Part shown: one piece after another, positions 40,220-50,284 of the stretch
Position numbering within the stretch: position 1 is the stretch's first letter
How the letters are laid out: each line of letters begins with the position of its first letter
DNA from: Candidatus Accumulibacter cognatus
GTDB lineage: Bacteria > Pseudomonadota > Gammaproteobacteria > Burkholderiales > Rhodocyclaceae
Direction: 5' to 3'
Length of the DNA stretch: 64,000 nt
Assembly: GCA_013414765.1 (NCBI GenBank)
Contig: CP058708.1
Location: forward strand, 186,001 to 250,000
The notes under the pieces: model-generated
Databases searched by the model: none
Told to the model about the DNA's origin: nothing
What the model saw: the letters and a program-made list of their open reading frames with translations, nothing else
Program-made: the position numbers and the translations under genes

Positions 40220-41686
40220 ATGCGTTTTGATGAACTGGGCCTGGCGCCTGAACTCCTGAGAGCCCTTGCCGACCAGGGTTACACCGGGCCCACGCCCATC
40301 CAGGCACAAGCGATACCGGTGATCCTTGCGGGCCGTGATCTGATGGGGGGGGCACAAACGGGCACCGGCAAGACGGCCGCTTTCACGCTGCCGCTGCTGC
40401 AACGTATTCTGGCCTTCGCCAGCCCGAGCCCGTCACCCGCGCGCCATCCGGTACGGGTGTTGATGCTGGCGCCAACGCGCGAACTGGCGATTCAGGTGTA
40501 CGAGTCGGTCAAGACCTACAGCAGGCATGTTCCGATCCGGAGCTGTTGCGTTTTCGGGGGGGTCGACATCAAGCCGCAGATCGCCGAGATCCGCTGCGGC
40601 GCCGAGGTGCTGGTGGCGACCCCCGGCCGGCTGCTCGATCTCTTCGAACAAAAGTGCCTCAACTTCGCCAGCGTGCAGGCACTCGTGCTCGATGAGGCGG
40701 ATCGAATGCTCGACATGGGCTTCGTCCCCGACGTCACGCGCATCATCAACCTGCTGCCCAGGCAGCGGCAGAGCCTGCTGTTCTCGGCGACGTTCTCGGA
40801 AGAGATCAAGAAGCTGGCCGACGGCATGCTCAAGTCGCCGGTGCTGATCGAAGTGGCCAAACGCAACACCGTGTCCGAGACGATCACCCACCGCGTCCAC
40901 CCGGTGGCGGCCGAGGCCAAGCGCGCGCTGCTGGTCAAACTCCTGAAGTCGGCCGATTTCAACCAGGTGCTGGTGTTCACCCGCACCAAGATCGAAACCA
41001 ATCGGCTTGCCCGCGAACTGCAAAAGGCCGGGATTGCCGCCGACTCGATCCATGGCGACAAGAGCCAGCAGGAGCGCCTGAAGGCGCTCGAAGCTTTCAA
41101 GGAGGGTTCGGTCCTGGTGCTGGTCGCCACCGACGTCGCCGCGCGCGGCCTCGACATTGACGAACTGCCGCACGTCATCAACTTTGAACTGCCGCGCACG
41201 CCGGAGGACTACATCCACCGTATCGGCCGTACGGGTCGCGCGGGCAAGCCGGGAACGGCCATTTCACTGGTCTCGGCCAGTGAGGTCGAGTATCTGGTCG
41301 AGATCGAAAAGCTGATCCGGATTCAGGTCGAGCAGGTTCCGGTTGCTGGCTTCGAACCCGAATACGACTATACCTACCCACCCAGCGGCAAACGCGGCCA
41401 TCGCCGACCACTCCCGCCACCGCCGGCGCTTGCCCCGCTGGCTGCCCCGCGCAGCGAGCGCATGACGGGCCGCAATGCCCAGCGCGAAGGAGCGAACCGC
41501 GCCAGCAACGGGCGTTTCCCACACCTCGCCGCAGATGGCTTCGACTTCAGCAAGCCTTATGAGAGTCCTGCGCCGCTTGTGGCAGCGGTCGGCAACGACG
41601 CCGATAGAGCGCTGCACCATAGCGAACGCCCGCACAAACCCCGCCGTCCGGTCGCGGCGCTGCTGGGCGGCCTGGGGCGCAAGTAG
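40220..41686 (+). CDS. rhlE: DEAD-box RNA helicase, RhlE type
   Basis: 488 residues. Q motif with FDELGLAPELLRALADQGY, motif I AQTGTGKT, Ia PTRELAIQV, II DEAD in LVLDEADRMLDMGF, III SAT, and domain 2 with VLVATDVAARGLDI and HRIGRTGRAG. The last 100 residues are basic and disordered (RNA-binding tail). ATP-dependent RNA remodelling in ribosome assembly or decay. ATG 40220 has AAGGG 8 nt before it; the frame extends a little upstream to a TTG without support. Confidence 0.95.
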   Translation: MRFDELGLAPELLRALADQGYTGPTPIQAQAIPVILAGRDLMGGAQTGTGKTAAFTLPLLQRILAFASPSPSPARHPVRVLMLAPTRELAIQVYESVKTYSRHVPIRSCCVFGGVDIKPQIAEIRCGAEVLVATPGRLLDLFEQKCLNFASVQALVLDEADRMLDMGFVPDVTRIINLLPRQRQSLLFSATFSEEIKKLADGMLKSPVLIEVAKRNTVSETITHRVHPVAAEAKRALLVKLLKSADFNQVLVFTRTKIETNRLARELQKAGIAADSIHGDKSQQERLKALEAFKEGSVLVLVATDVAARGLDIDELPHVINFELPRTPEDYIHRIGRTGRAGKPGTAISLVSASEVEYLVEIEKLIRIQVEQVPVAGFEPEYDYTYPPSGKRGHRRPLPPPPALAPLAAPRSERMTGRNAQREGANRASNGRFPHLAADGFDFSKPYESPAPLVAAVGNDADRALHHSERPHKPRRPVAALLGGLGRK

Positions 41687-41755
41687 CCGGCCGGCAGCCA
41701 GGTTAGGCAACTCAGTAATCTCCAACTCCTCCACTCGCGGTAGAGAGGGTCTGGG

Positions 41756-41813
41756 AAAAGGGTAACGGTCATGGGGGGTAACGGTCATGGCCTGGCAAAA
41801 GCCATGGCCGTTA
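41756..41813 (-). repeat. stop-codon-anchored palindromic repeat, copy E (divergent)
   Basis: On the minus strand it begins TAACGGCCATGGCTTTTGCC, TAA being the stop of the PP2C gene. The arms AACGGTCATGGC (41780-41791) and GCCATGGCCGTT (41801-41812) pair with one G-T; the AACGGTCATG unit is duplicated further on. The hairpin lies between convergent rhlE and PP2C genes and may end both transcripts. Confidence 0.75.
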
Positions 41814-42569
41814 AGCAAGCGGTGCCTCTAGCAGTTTCAGGATCGCGATCGAGATGTTGTCGCCGTCCCCGCTGCCAAGCGACCGTGCCCGGCCGATCAG
41901 CAACTCGGAGGCTTCGCGCGCCGAGGTCGAGCCATTGATCACCCACCCCAGTTCCTGATCGCTGAAATAGGCCCATAGACCGTCCGAGCAGAGCAGAAAG
42001 GTGTCCCCTGCCTGCAGGCCATCGGTTTCGCCAAAAGCGATCTTGGGGGCTTCGGCTCCCCCCAGCGAGGTCAACAGAATGTTCCGGTTGGGATGCACGA
42101 GTGCTTGCGCGGGCGTGATTCTGCCCTGCACCACCAGTTGCCCGACATAGGAATGATCGGTACTGCGAAAGACCAGGTTTTCACCCCGGAAATGGTAGAT
42201 TCGGCTGTCACCGCAATGCGCCCAACTCGCCTTGCCCGGCTGCAACAGCAGCATCACGACGGTGCTGTGCGGATCCTTCTCGTTGATGAAACGCGATGTC
42301 TTGATCAGCATATGCGCTTCATTGATGATGGATTCCAGCAGTCCGCGTGCCGATTCGGTGCGTGCGGAAAAGCCTTCGAGATTGTTGCGAACGGTATGGA
42401 TCACCTGCCGGGCAGCGATCACCCCCCCGGCATGGCCGCCCATGCCGTCCGCCACCACCGCCAGCGTCACGCCCCCGCCTTTGGGATGCGGCAGGATCGC
42501 CGCGCGGTCCTGCTGTTCGCGGCGATCCCCCTGATGCTGGGCGACACAGGCGTCAATCGTAATCGACAT
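41811..42569 (-). CDS. PP2C-type serine/threonine protein phosphatase
   Basis: 252 residues. Metal-binding motifs are all present: VADGMGGHAGG, AHCGDSRIYHF, LLCSDGLW and GDGDNISI. Soluble, so cytoplasmic. It dephosphorylates Ser/Thr phosphoproteins, normally against a PknB/HipA-type kinase; no kinase is adjacent. Its TAA stop is the first triplet of repeat copy E. Confidence 0.92.
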   Translation of the reverse strand: MSITIDACVAQHQGDRREQQDRAAILPHPKGGGVTLAVVADGMGGHAGGVIAARQVIHTVRNNLEGFSARTESARGLLESIINEAHMLIKTSRFINEKDPHSTVVMLLLQPGKASWAHCGDSRIYHFRGENLVFRSTDHSYVGQLVVQGRITPAQALVHPNRNILLTSLGGAEAPKIAFGETDGLQAGDTFLLCSDGLWAYFSDQELGWVINGSTSAREASELLIGRARSLGSGDGDNISIAILKLLEAPLA

Positions 42570-42704
42570 CGCGTAAAACTCCCGGTAATCGCTGCATGGC
42601 CTTCAGTCCTTCTCCTCATGAAAGCAGCTTCTGGCCTGGCTGCCGCTCCCGGCCATCGGAGCGGCGATCGACGGTCGGCAGAACAGCGGCAAATTCTATC
42701 GCTT

Positions 42705-44072
42705 TCAACGTTTCATGGGTTGGCCATCAGGGTGGAACACGTCGGCGCGCCCCTGGTACCAGAAATTGCCTTCTGCATCGATCTTCGCGAGATCGCCGGT
42801 CAGGACCCAGCCATCAGCGATGAACTTCCCGGTGGTCGCTTCGGGGTTCCGCCAATACCCGAGCATGATCACCGGATCGTCTTCCGCGTTGCACTGCCGA
42901 TGCACGGCGAGTTCGCCCACTTCGCCCGGCGGCAGGACCTGGCCCTGGCGATCGATGACCGCCAGCCGATGCCCAGGGTAGGGGCGGCCCATCGAACCCG
43001 GTTTCACCGGCCAGCGCGAAGCACAATTGCCCAGCACATCGCCCATCCTGGTCTGCCGGAAGGTTTCGTTGATCGTCACTCCCAGCTTCTCCCTGGCCCA
43101 GTGAGAAACCGCTGCAGCGACCGGTCCGCCAGCGCTGACCAGCGTGCGCAGGTCGAGATCGTAGGTCGCCCTCGGGTCGGGGACCGCTTCCATCATCCTC
43201 TGCAGGGCGCCGGGAGAGTGCAGGCTGTTGCGCACGCCGTACTTCTCGATCAAGGCAAACGTTCTGGTGGCGTCTAAACGTCCCCGGTAAGCAAGCAGCG
43301 GCATCCCGAAGTGCCAGGTCGATAACAAACCATCGCACAGGCCCGCAGTACTCGCCCAGTCGGCAGGCGACCAGAACAGGTCACGCGGCTGCGGAAAGAA
43401 ATCATGCGAGCAGACATAGCCGCTGAGCCTGCCGAGCAGCGTGCGATGCGCCAGCAACATTCCCTTAGGTCTGGCCGTGCTGCCGCTATCATAGAGGATC
43501 ATCGCCGGATCATGGGCGGCGGTCGCTGCCGGCGTGTAGCGTGGGGAAGCATGTGCGAGCACGTCCTCCCAGCGTCTGAGATCCTTGCCGGCCGCAGCGC
43601 CGACGCAGAGCAGATGCCGCAGTCGCGGCAGCTTGTCGCGCAGCTGCCGCAACGTCGGCACTGTCCTTGCATCGACGATGGCCAGATGCGCGCCCGCATC
43701 GCCGAGCCGGTATGCGAGCGCATCTGGCATGCAGAGCGGCGACAGGGGGACGACCAGCGCACCCATCTGATAGATCGCGACATGCGCGATGGCCGCCTCC
43801 GGACACTGCGGCAGGATCAGTGCCACCCGGTCGCCAGGCAGCGTGCCGAGTGCCGCCAGCACGTTGGAAAGGCGATTGGCTTCGCGCTGAATGTCCCAGA
43901 AGGTATGCGCCGAAGTGAAACCGCTTTCGTCCTCGAAGTACAGCGCGAAGCGGCTACGGTCCTCGGCCCAGCGGCCGCAAACGTCGACGCCGATGTTGAA
44001 GCGTTCGGGAAGCTGCCAGCGAAAACTCCTGCACAAGGCATCGTAACTGCTGGCCCGACTGTCGATGAACAT
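42705..44072 (-). CDS. acyl-CoA synthetase (AMP-forming), truncated and degenerate
   Basis: 455 residues. The ANL-superfamily N-domain is complete (FALYFEDESG, ALILPQCPEAAIAHVA, GYWRNPEATTGKFI, GWVLTGDLAKIDAEGNFWYQGRAD) but the P-loop reads YDSGSTARPKG in place of YTSGTTGxPKG. The chain ends about 75-85 residues early, before the C-terminal lid with the catalytic lysine. Closest in feel to medium-chain acyl- or benzoate-CoA ligases. Without the lid it should not complete thioester formation. The stop is followed by unrelated sequence, so this looks like a decaying gene. Confidence 0.7.
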   Translation of the reverse strand: MFIDSRASSYDALCRSFRWQLPERFNIGVDVCGRWAEDRSRFALYFEDESGFTSAHTFWDIQREANRLSNVLAALGTLPGDRVALILPQCPEAAIAHVAIYQMGALVVPLSPLCMPDALAYRLGDAGAHLAIVDARTVPTLRQLRDKLPRLRHLLCVGAAAGKDLRRWEDVLAHASPRYTPAATAAHDPAMILYDSGSTARPKGMLLAHRTLLGRLSGYVCSHDFFPQPRDLFWSPADWASTAGLCDGLLSTWHFGMPLLAYRGRLDATRTFALIEKYGVRNSLHSPGALQRMMEAVPDPRATYDLDLRTLVSAGGPVAAAVSHWAREKLGVTINETFRQTRMGDVLGNCASRWPVKPGSMGRPYPGHRLAVIDRQGQVLPPGEVGELAVHRQCNAEDDPVIMLGYWRNPEATTGKFIADGWVLTGDLAKIDAEGNFWYQGRADVFHPDGQPMKR

Positions 44073-44103
44073 CGCTCTCCTGTAAGTGTGGGGTCTGTAC
44101 GCT

Positions 44104-45357
44104 TCAGGAAGCGGCGTGCAAACGCTCGTCGATCAGTTCGATCCAGTGCCGCACCGGCAACTGGCTGCCGCTTTGCAGATGCATCTGGCAGCCGACATTG
44201 GCCGTGACCAGCAGAGCAGGCGAACCGGCATCGAGCGCCGCCAGCTTCTGGTCTCGCAACTGCCTGGCGAGAACCGGCTGTGTAATCGAATAGGTGCCCG
44301 CAGAACCACAGCACAGGTGCGCATCGGCGACCGGCGAAAGCTGGTAGCCGGCGGCAGTCAACAGCGCTTCGACGAGCCCGCGAATCTTCTGCGCATGCTG
44401 CAGGCTGCAGGGCGAGTGAAAGGCCACCCGCTCGCCGACACCGGCCCTGGCCGCGCGCAGCAATTCGAGCAGGCGAGGCTGCTCGGCGGCGAGCACCTCG
44501 GAGGCATCGTGGGTCATCGCCGAAATTCTGGCCGCCTTGTCGGCGTAGGCCGAGTCGTGTTTGAGCAGTGCAGCGTACTCGCGCACATGCCCGCCACAAC
44601 CCGAGGCGGTCATCACGAAACCCTCGACGCGCCCACGTTCAAGCTCTGGCCACCAGGCATCGATGACACGCCGCATGTCGTCGAGGGCTTGTTCCCGGGC
44701 ATCGAGGTGGTGGCGCAAGGCACCGCAACAGGCGGCGCCTGCCACCTCGATCAATTCGATACCGAGCCGGTCGAGAACGCGTGCGGTCGCCGCATTGGTA
44801 TTGGGCGCCAGCGTCGGCTGCACGCAACCGGCCAGCACAACCATCCGGCGCGGGTGTGCAGCCGGCCGTAGCCCGCCGCCGAGGCGAGTGCCAGCGGGCA
44901 TCGGCACCTTTTCGGCGAGCATGTCTGGCAACAGCGGCCGCAGCAGTTGGCCAATGCGAACCGCCGGCTTGAACATCCAGCGGCGCGGCAGCGCTTCGCG
45001 AAGCAGCGAACGCTTCGCGCGCGCAGCCAGCGAGCGCGGCACGCGCTGCTCCATGACGGCGCGTCCGATCTCGTACAGGCGGTGGTAGTTGACCCCCGAT
45101 GGGCAGGTGCTCTCGCAGGCCCGGCAGGTCAGACAACGATCGAGGTGGAGCTGCGTCCTTGCGGTCACCGGCTGCCCTTCGAGCATCTCCTTGATCAGAT
45201 AGATGCGGCCGCGTGGCCCGTCGAGTTCGTCCCCGAGCAACTGGAAAGTGGGACAGGTGGCATTGCAGAAGCCGCAGTGCACGCAGCTACGCAGAATAGC
45301 GTCAGCCTCACGCCCGGCCGGCGTGTCCTTGATGAAATCGGCCAGATGGGTTTGCAT
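44104..45357 (-). CDS. glcF: glycolate oxidase iron-sulfur subunit
   Basis: 417 residues. Two ferredoxin-type 4Fe-4S motifs (CVHCGFCNATCP and CLTCRACESTCPSG, within 28-105) and two CCG domains (VVLAGCVQP...CCGAL and HSPCSLQH...CCGSAGTY). It passes electrons from GlcD/GlcE to the membrane quinone pool. Start ATG 45357 (MQTHLADFIKDTPAG). Last of three genes glcD-glcE-glcF on the minus strand. Confidence 0.95.
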   Translation of the reverse strand: MQTHLADFIKDTPAGREADAILRSCVHCGFCNATCPTFQLLGDELDGPRGRIYLIKEMLEGQPVTARTQLHLDRCLTCRACESTCPSGVNYHRLYEIGRAVMEQRVPRSLAARAKRSLLREALPRRWMFKPAVRIGQLLRPLLPDMLAEKVPMPAGTRLGGGLRPAAHPRRMVVLAGCVQPTLAPNTNAATARVLDRLGIELIEVAGAACCGALRHHLDAREQALDDMRRVIDAWWPELERGRVEGFVMTASGCGGHVREYAALLKHDSAYADKAARISAMTHDASEVLAAEQPRLLELLRAARAGVGERVAFHSPCSLQHAQKIRGLVEALLTAAGYQLSPVADAHLCCGSAGTYSITQPVLARQLRDQKLAALDAGSPALLVTANVGCQMHLQSGSQLPVRHWIELIDERLHAAS

Positions 45358-45370
45358 GCTTGGCGAACTT

Positions 45371-46444
45371 TCAGAAATCCGGGTACATTCGGCCGGGGTT
45401 GAAGACCTCTTGCGGGTCGAAGGCGAGCTTGAGATGGCGGTGAATTTTTGCCAGCGGCGCGGGCAAGGGCTGAAAAACACCAACCGCGGCCTTCAAGGCG
45501 TCATCACCCCGAAACAGCGTTGCGTGCCCACCGGCTTTTGCCGCGGCCGAACGTAGCGCACGCGCGTCGCCAGCGCGCAGCCAGCGCTGCGCGCCGCCCC
45601 ATTCGATCAGCGTCGCTCCGAACCCCTGCGGCGGCGCCACCGACGGGAGCGAGAGACGCCACAGCGGCGCGTCGCCGGCAAAAAAGGCGTGCGTCTGCTC
45701 GCGCAGCGATCGCCAATAGACTTCCGCCTCGGCCGCATCGACCCACTCACCGGCGAGCAGACGCTCTGCGGCAGCGACCGCCGCAGCGGCACCCGACAGG
45801 CGCAGCGTCAGTATCCCGTCGTGCCAGGCGGACGCCGAAATCGGCAAGGGTCGCCCGCCCCACTGATTGAGCTTCTGCAGCGCGGTCGCCTCGTCGATCG
45901 CAAAACGCAGGCTCTTCTCGGCCACCGGCAGCGGCAGCACCTTCAACGACACCTCGAGCAGCACGCCGAGCGTTCCCAGGCTGCCGGCCAGCAGCCGCGA
46001 GACATCGTAACCGGCGACATTCTTCATCACCTGGCCGCCGAAGGAGAGCACCTCACCCAGGCCATTCAACAGTTTGACGCCGAGAACGAAATCGCGGACG
46101 GCACCGACCGCCTGCCGGCGCGGACCCGACAGGCCGCTGGCGAGCATGCCGCCGACGGTCGCAGTCGGCGCGAAATGCGGCGGCTCGAAAGCCAGCCATT
46201 GTCCCTTTTCGGCCAGCGCCGCGTTCAATTCGACGAGCGGCGTGCCGGCACGCGCGCTGATCACCAGTTCGGTCGGTTCGTAAGCGACGATCCCTCGATA
46301 GGCCCCGACGTCGAGACGCTCGCCTCGTTCCCGCCCACCGTAAAAAGTCTTGCTGCCGCCACCGCGAATCGCCAGCTTGCCACCACGGCCGGCAGCATCG
46401 CTGATGCGCGCCGTCCAGTTGTCGATCAGGGAATCCATCACCAT
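45371..46444 (-). CDS. glcE: glycolate oxidase FAD-binding subunit
   Basis: About 357 residues. A PCMH FAD domain (KLAIRGGGSKTFYGG, VISARAGTPLVELNAAL, ATVGGMLASGLSGPRR, MKNVAGYDVSRLLAGSLGTLG) with a short C-terminal FAD-oxidase cap. Starts at ATG 46444 or 46438 and overlaps the glcD stop. Acts with GlcD and GlcF. Confidence 0.95.
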   Translation of the reverse strand: MVMDSLIDNWTARISDAAGRGGKLAIRGGGSKTFYGGRERGERLDVGAYRGIVAYEPTELVISARAGTPLVELNAALAEKGQWLAFEPPHFAPTATVGGMLASGLSGPRRQAVGAVRDFVLGVKLLNGLGEVLSFGGQVMKNVAGYDVSRLLAGSLGTLGVLLEVSLKVLPLPVAEKSLRFAIDEATALQKLNQWGGRPLPISASAWHDGILTLRLSGAAAAVAAAERLLAGEWVDAAEAEVYWRSLREQTHAFFAGDAPLWRLSLPSVAPPQGFGATLIEWGGAQRWLRAGDARALRSAAAKAGGHATLFRGDDALKAAVGVFQPLPAPLAKIHRHLKLAFDPQEVFNPGRMYPDF

Positions 46445-47952
46445 CTCGAAGAGTTCATCGAGTTCATCGGATTCTGCTCACCGCCGACACGCGCCAGCGT
46501 GTATTCCCGGCAACGCGCCAGCGTCGGCACACCCTTGCCGGGATTGAGCAGGCCATGTTCGTCGAAAGCCGCCTTGAGGCGATGGAAAGCGCCGATCTCG
46601 GCGAGCGTGAACTGCTCGGCCATAAGATCGATTTTCTCGATGCCCACCCCATGTTCACCAGTGATGGTGCCTCCGAAACGTACCGACAGTTCGAGAATCT
46701 CGGCACCAAAGGCCGTCGCCCGCTCGAGTTCTCCCGGCTGGTTGGCATCGTACATGATCAGCGGGTGCAGATTGCCGTCGCCGGCGTGAAAGACGTTGGC
46801 ACAACGCAGCGCGTACTTCCGGGAAAGTGCAGCGATCGCTTCGAGCATATCGGCCAGATGCTTCCTTGGAATCGTGCCATCCATGCACAGATAGTCAGGG
46901 GTCAGGCGACCGACCGCCGGAAACGCCGCCTTGCGCCCGGCCCAGAACTTGAGCCGTTCTGCTTCATTCTGCGAGACGCGAATCCCGTTAGCACCGCTCA
47001 TTTCGAGCACCGCCGTCATCCGCCCGATTTCCTCGGCCACTTCTTCTGGCGTGCCGTCGGATTCGCAGAGCAGGATCGCTTCGGCTTCCATGTCGTAGCC
47101 GGCGTTGGCGTAGGGTTCGACAGCAAGAATGGCTCTCCTGTCCATCATTTCGAGACCGGCCGGAATGATGCCGGCGGCAATGATGCTGGCAACCGCGTCG
47201 CCGGCCCGCCGCACGTCGGCGAACGAGGCGATCACCACCTGTGCCAGTTCGGGCTTGGGGGTCAGCTTGACGGTGACCTCGGTGATCAGCGCCAGCAGAC
47301 CTTCCGAACCGTTGAGCAGCGCCAGCAGGTCGTAACCAGGCGCATCGAGGGCCGCGCTGCCGAACTCGACGATCTCGCCTTCGATGCTTAGGCCGCGCAC
47401 GCGCAGCACATTATGGACGGTCAGTCCATATTTCAGACAATGCACGCCCCCCGAGTTCTCGGCGACATTGCCACCGATCGTGCAGGCGATCTGCGACGAG
47501 GGGTCGGGAGCATAATGGAGACCGTAGGGCGCCGCTGCCTCGGACACCGCCAGATTGCGCACACCGGGCTGGACCACCGCAGTCCGCGATACGGGGTCGA
47601 CGCTGATGATCTTCTTGAGCTTGGCGAGCGCGACCAGCACGCCATCCGGATGCGGCGTGGCGCCACCCGACAGACCGGTGGCGGCGCCGCGCGCCACCAC
47701 CGGCACGCGCAGCCCATGACAGATCCGGAGAATCGCCTGCACCTGCGCCTCGTCCTCCGGCAAGGCGACCAGAAGGGGCAACTGCCGAAAGGCGGTGAGT
47801 CCATCGCAGTCATACGGCCGCAGGTCTTCTTCCTCGAATAGCAGCGCCTGTGCCGGCAGCACCTCGCGCAGGCGCCGGATCAGCAGCGAACGGTCAACGG
47901 TGAACGGTCGATCGGCGGTCGTGCTCTGCAAGGTCGTCGCCGACATGCTCAT
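46438..47952 (-). CDS. glcD: glycolate oxidase subunit GlcD
   Basis: 504 residues. FAD_binding_4 domain ([40 protein letters not shown]) and FAD-oxidase C domain with [14 protein letters not shown] and [10 protein letters not shown], the substrate-site His motifs. It oxidises glycolate (or D-lactate) to glyoxylate. ATG 47952 with AGGAGG four bases before; the reading frame above it is not coding. The tartronate-semialdehyde-reductase-like genes at 57.8-59.6 kb could act downstream of glyoxylate. Confidence 0.96.
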   Translation of the reverse strand: MSMSATTLQSTTADRPFTVDRSLLIRRLREVLPAQALLFEEEDLRPYDCDGLTAFRQLPLLVALPEDEAQVQAILRICHGLRVPVVARGAATGLSGGATPHPDGVLVALAKLKKIISVDPVSRTAVVQPGVRNLAVSEAAAPYGLHYAPDPSSQIACTIGGNVAENSGGVHCLKYGLTVHNVLRVRGLSIEGEIVEFGSAALDAPGYDLLALLNGSEGLLALITEVTVKLTPKPELAQVVIASFADVRRAGDAVASIIAAGIIPAGLEMMDRRAILAVEPYANAGYDMEAEAILLCESDGTPEEVAEEIGRMTAVLEMSGANGIRVSQNEAERLKFWAGRKAAFPAVGRLTPDYLCMDGTIPRKHLADMLEAIAALSRKYALRCANVFHAGDGNLHPLIMYDANQPGELERATAFGAEILELSVRFGGTITGEHGVGIEKIDLMAEQFTLAEIGAFHRLKAAFDEHGLLNPGKGVPTLARCREYTLARVGGEQNPMNSMNSSRW

Positions 47953-48061
47953 GCTGCCTCCTGGGATGATTGATGACCTCAGAATACACCAAAGCGCTGC
48001 CGACGCAATCTCGCCAGCAACACACCATCTCCGCCGCTGGCGCGCTGCACCTGAAAAGCGC

Positions 48062-48091
48062 TTGTCAAAGGCCTGTAAGCGTGATGATATT
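48062..48091 (+). promoter_or_regulatory. candidate sigma-70 promoter for the chemoreceptor gene
   Basis: TTGTCA (48062-48067), 18-bp spacer, GATATT (48086-48091); the ATG follows at 48131. Each box has one or two mismatches from consensus. Confidence 0.4.
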
Positions 48092-48130
48092 GCGCTCAGA
48101 TCAACCATTTCCAGCGAAAACAAGGTCTGC

Positions 48131-49786
48131 ATGCACAATTTCACGATCCAGGCCCGAGTCCTGATCCTCGGTATGATTGCCGTCGGCAGCATGGTCATCG
48201 CCAGCGGCGTCGGTATTTTCGAGTTATCCCGCTTCAACACCCAACTACGGGCTAACTTGGTCGACATACGCCAGGGTATCGGAACCCTGATCGACATCCA
48301 GACCGCTGCAGTCGCGTTCAAGACGCAGGTGCAGGAATGGAAAAACATTCTCATCCGCGGTAACCAGGAACAGGAATTTTCTCGATATGAAAAAGCGTTC
48401 CTGGAAAAGGAAAAGGTCGTTCAGGAACGGCTGAAAACCGCGCTCGGCACCCTCAAGACCCATCCGGAGAACGCGGGGCTGATCGCCGACATCGAAAAGC
48501 TCATCCAGGATCACGCTGACCTCGGCAGCACCTACAAGACGGCGCTTGGCAGTTTTGACAAGAACGATCCCCAGGCTGGCAAGAAGGTCGATGTCGCGGT
48601 CAAGGGCCGGGACAGAGCGGCCACAGAAAGCATCGCCAAGGTGGTGGCCACTTTCGAAAAAAGCGAAACCGATCATCTTGAGCACCAATTGATCGCCTTG
48701 GAAGCGTCGCTGGCATCCTCACGCAGACTTCTGATCGCATTGATGGCGATCGCCCTCCTCCTGTCCGGCGCGGTGGTGGTGGTCACGGTGCGACAGATCT
48801 CCGGGCAGATGGCAATTGTCCAGGAAACCACCGCGAAGATCAGGGAATCGCTTGACCTCAGCCGGCGTATCCCGATTTCCGGAAAGAGCGAGATGGCGCA
48901 GGTGGCATCGAGTGTGAATTCTCTTCTCGACGAGTTTCAGGCAGTGGTCAGGCGGATGCGGGACACTGGCGACCATGTGGCTGGCGCTTCCGTTGAGCTG
49001 GCACAATCGGTCGGGCATCTGGCAGCAGCAACCGGGCAACAGAACGATGCCACGTCGTCGATCGCCGCGACAGTGGAAGAGATGTCGGTCAGCATCACCC
49101 ATGTTGCCAATTCCTCTGCCACCGCCCAGGAAATCGCGCGACAGGCCCTGGCTACGGCCGTGAACGGTGGACAGGTGATCGAGAAGACTGTCTGTGACAT
49201 GGTGGCCATGGCCGAAACCGTGCAGAGCGCGTCACACACCCTGGAAGGATTGGGTAAGCGGACGGACCAGATCGGCAGCACTGCCGAGGTGATCAAGGAA
49301 ATTGCCGATCAGACCAACCTGCTGGCGCTCAATGCCGCCATTGAAGCCGCCCGGGCTGGTGAGCAGGGACGCGGTTTCGCGGTCGTGGCGAACGAGGTGC
49401 GCAAACTCGCAGAGCGGACAACAACCGCAACGAAGGAGATTTCCGTGGTCATTGGCGCAATCCAGGAAGAGACGCAGCGCGCACTGGATGATATGCGGCA
49501 GCTGGTGGGGCAGGTGAACAGCAATGCCGAAGGTGCCCGTCAGGCAGGAGAATCGATCGTCCAGATTCGCGAGGGAGCGATCCGGGTCGTTGACGTATCG
49601 TCGGACATCGCCAACGCGCTCAAGGAACAAAGCACTGCCAGCGAGTTGATTGCCCAGCAGGTGGCAAGAATCGTGTCGACGAGCGAGGCCAATACCGCCT
49701 CGACAGGCGAAACGACCGGCGCATCGGCAGAAATGAAGCGTCTGGCGACCGAGATGCACGAGTTGGTCGGTCGTTTCCAGGTCTAG
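48131..49786 (+). CDS. methyl-accepting chemotaxis protein
   Basis: 551 residues. Membrane segment 1 (about 9-30), a helical periplasmic bundle with heptad-like pattern (31-190), membrane segment 2 (about 198-218), HAMP-like linker, then a signalling domain with the hairpin tip [41 protein letters not shown] cut here to its key parts (residues about 395-435). It signals through CheA/CheW to flagella or another output. No che genes adjoin it; ligand unknown. Confidence 0.94.
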   Translation: MHNFTIQARVLILGMIAVGSMVIASGVGIFELSRFNTQLRANLVDIRQGIGTLIDIQTAAVAFKTQVQEWKNILIRGNQEQEFSRYEKAFLEKEKVVQERLKTALGTLKTHPENAGLIADIEKLIQDHADLGSTYKTALGSFDKNDPQAGKKVDVAVKGRDRAATESIAKVVATFEKSETDHLEHQLIALEASLASSRRLLIALMAIALLLSGAVVVVTVRQISGQMAIVQETTAKIRESLDLSRRIPISGKSEMAQVASSVNSLLDEFQAVVRRMRDTGDHVAGASVELAQSVGHLAAATGQQNDATSSIAATVEEMSVSITHVANSSATAQEIARQALATAVNGGQVIEKTVCDMVAMAETVQSASHTLEGLGKRTDQIGSTAEVIKEIADQTNLLALNAAIEAARAGEQGRGFAVVANEVRKLAERTTTATKEISVVIGAIQEETQRALDDMRQLVGQVNSNAEGARQAGESIVQIREGAIRVVDVSSDIANALKEQSTASELIAQQVARIVSTSEANTASTGETTGASAEMKRLATEMHELVGRFQV

Positions 49787-49971
49787 CTAGGCCACGGGTA
49801 TCTTCTCCAGCCAGAAACTGGAGCAGGCGACCCACGATTCGCTCGCTTTCCGCGATATCGCTGCCGGTAGCCATCCTGATCGCGATACCTTGGCCTTCCG
49901 ACGCCGTCTCCTGGACCTGACTCCGACAGACTGATCGTCCGAAGAAACTGCAAAAGCGTTACCGGATGTGT
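49787..49971. other. intergenic between chemoreceptor and metal regulator
   Basis: 185 nt, no gene seen. Its right end leads into the operator at 49972. Confidence 0.4.
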
Positions 49972-49995
49972 TATCCTATCCCCCAGGATAGGATA
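49972..49995. promoter_or_regulatory. CsoR/RcnR-type operator overlapping the ribosome binding site
   Basis: Perfect 10-bp inverted repeat TATCCTATCC / GGATAGGATA around CCCA. Together with the C-tract this has the layout of CsoR/RcnR/FrmR operators (inverted A/T-rich arms around a G/C tract). The right arm also supplies AGGATA in front of the ATG at 50000, so binding would block both RNA polymerase and ribosome access. Confidence 0.8.
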
Positions 49996-49999
49996 AGAT

Positions 50000-50275
50000 A
50001 TGGCCATGACGACACACACCTCACACCCCGAAATCATCAAGCGGCTCAAGCGGGCCGAAGGCCATCTCAAGAGCATCATCACCATGCTCGAAGGGCAGCG
50101 CCCTTGTCTGGAGGTCGCACAACAGCTCCAGGCAGTCGAGAGCGCGATTGGCAGTGAAAAAAAAGCCCTGGTCCATGACCACATCGACCATTGTCTTGAA
50201 CAGGCGGTTCGCGAAGGTACCCAAAGCGCTGACGACACCATCCGCGAGTTCAAGGCCATCACCAAGTACCTGTAA
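50000..50275 (+). CDS. rcnR: CsoR/RcnR-family metal-responsive repressor
   Basis: 91 residues, all-helical. The signature cysteine is in EGQRPCLEVAQQL (about C36) and further ligand candidates in VHDHIDHCLEQA, with an extra N-terminal His as in RcnR (MAMTTHTSHPEI). Ni/Co sensing is suggested by this set and by the rcnA-like gene 9 nt downstream. It should bind the inverted repeat at 49972-49995 and lose affinity with metal. Confidence 0.88.
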   Translation: MAMTTHTSHPEIIKRLKRAEGHLKSIITMLEGQRPCLEVAQQLQAVESAIGSEKKALVHDHIDHCLEQAVREGTQSADDTIREFKAITKYL

Positions 50276-50284
50276 GGAAACTTC

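Noticed and set aside
47953-48354. Minus-strand extension of glcD over the chemoreceptor start
   Set aside because: AGGAGG and ATG at 47952 fit the family N-terminus; the extension crosses the promoter and start of the plus-strand chemoreceptor gene.
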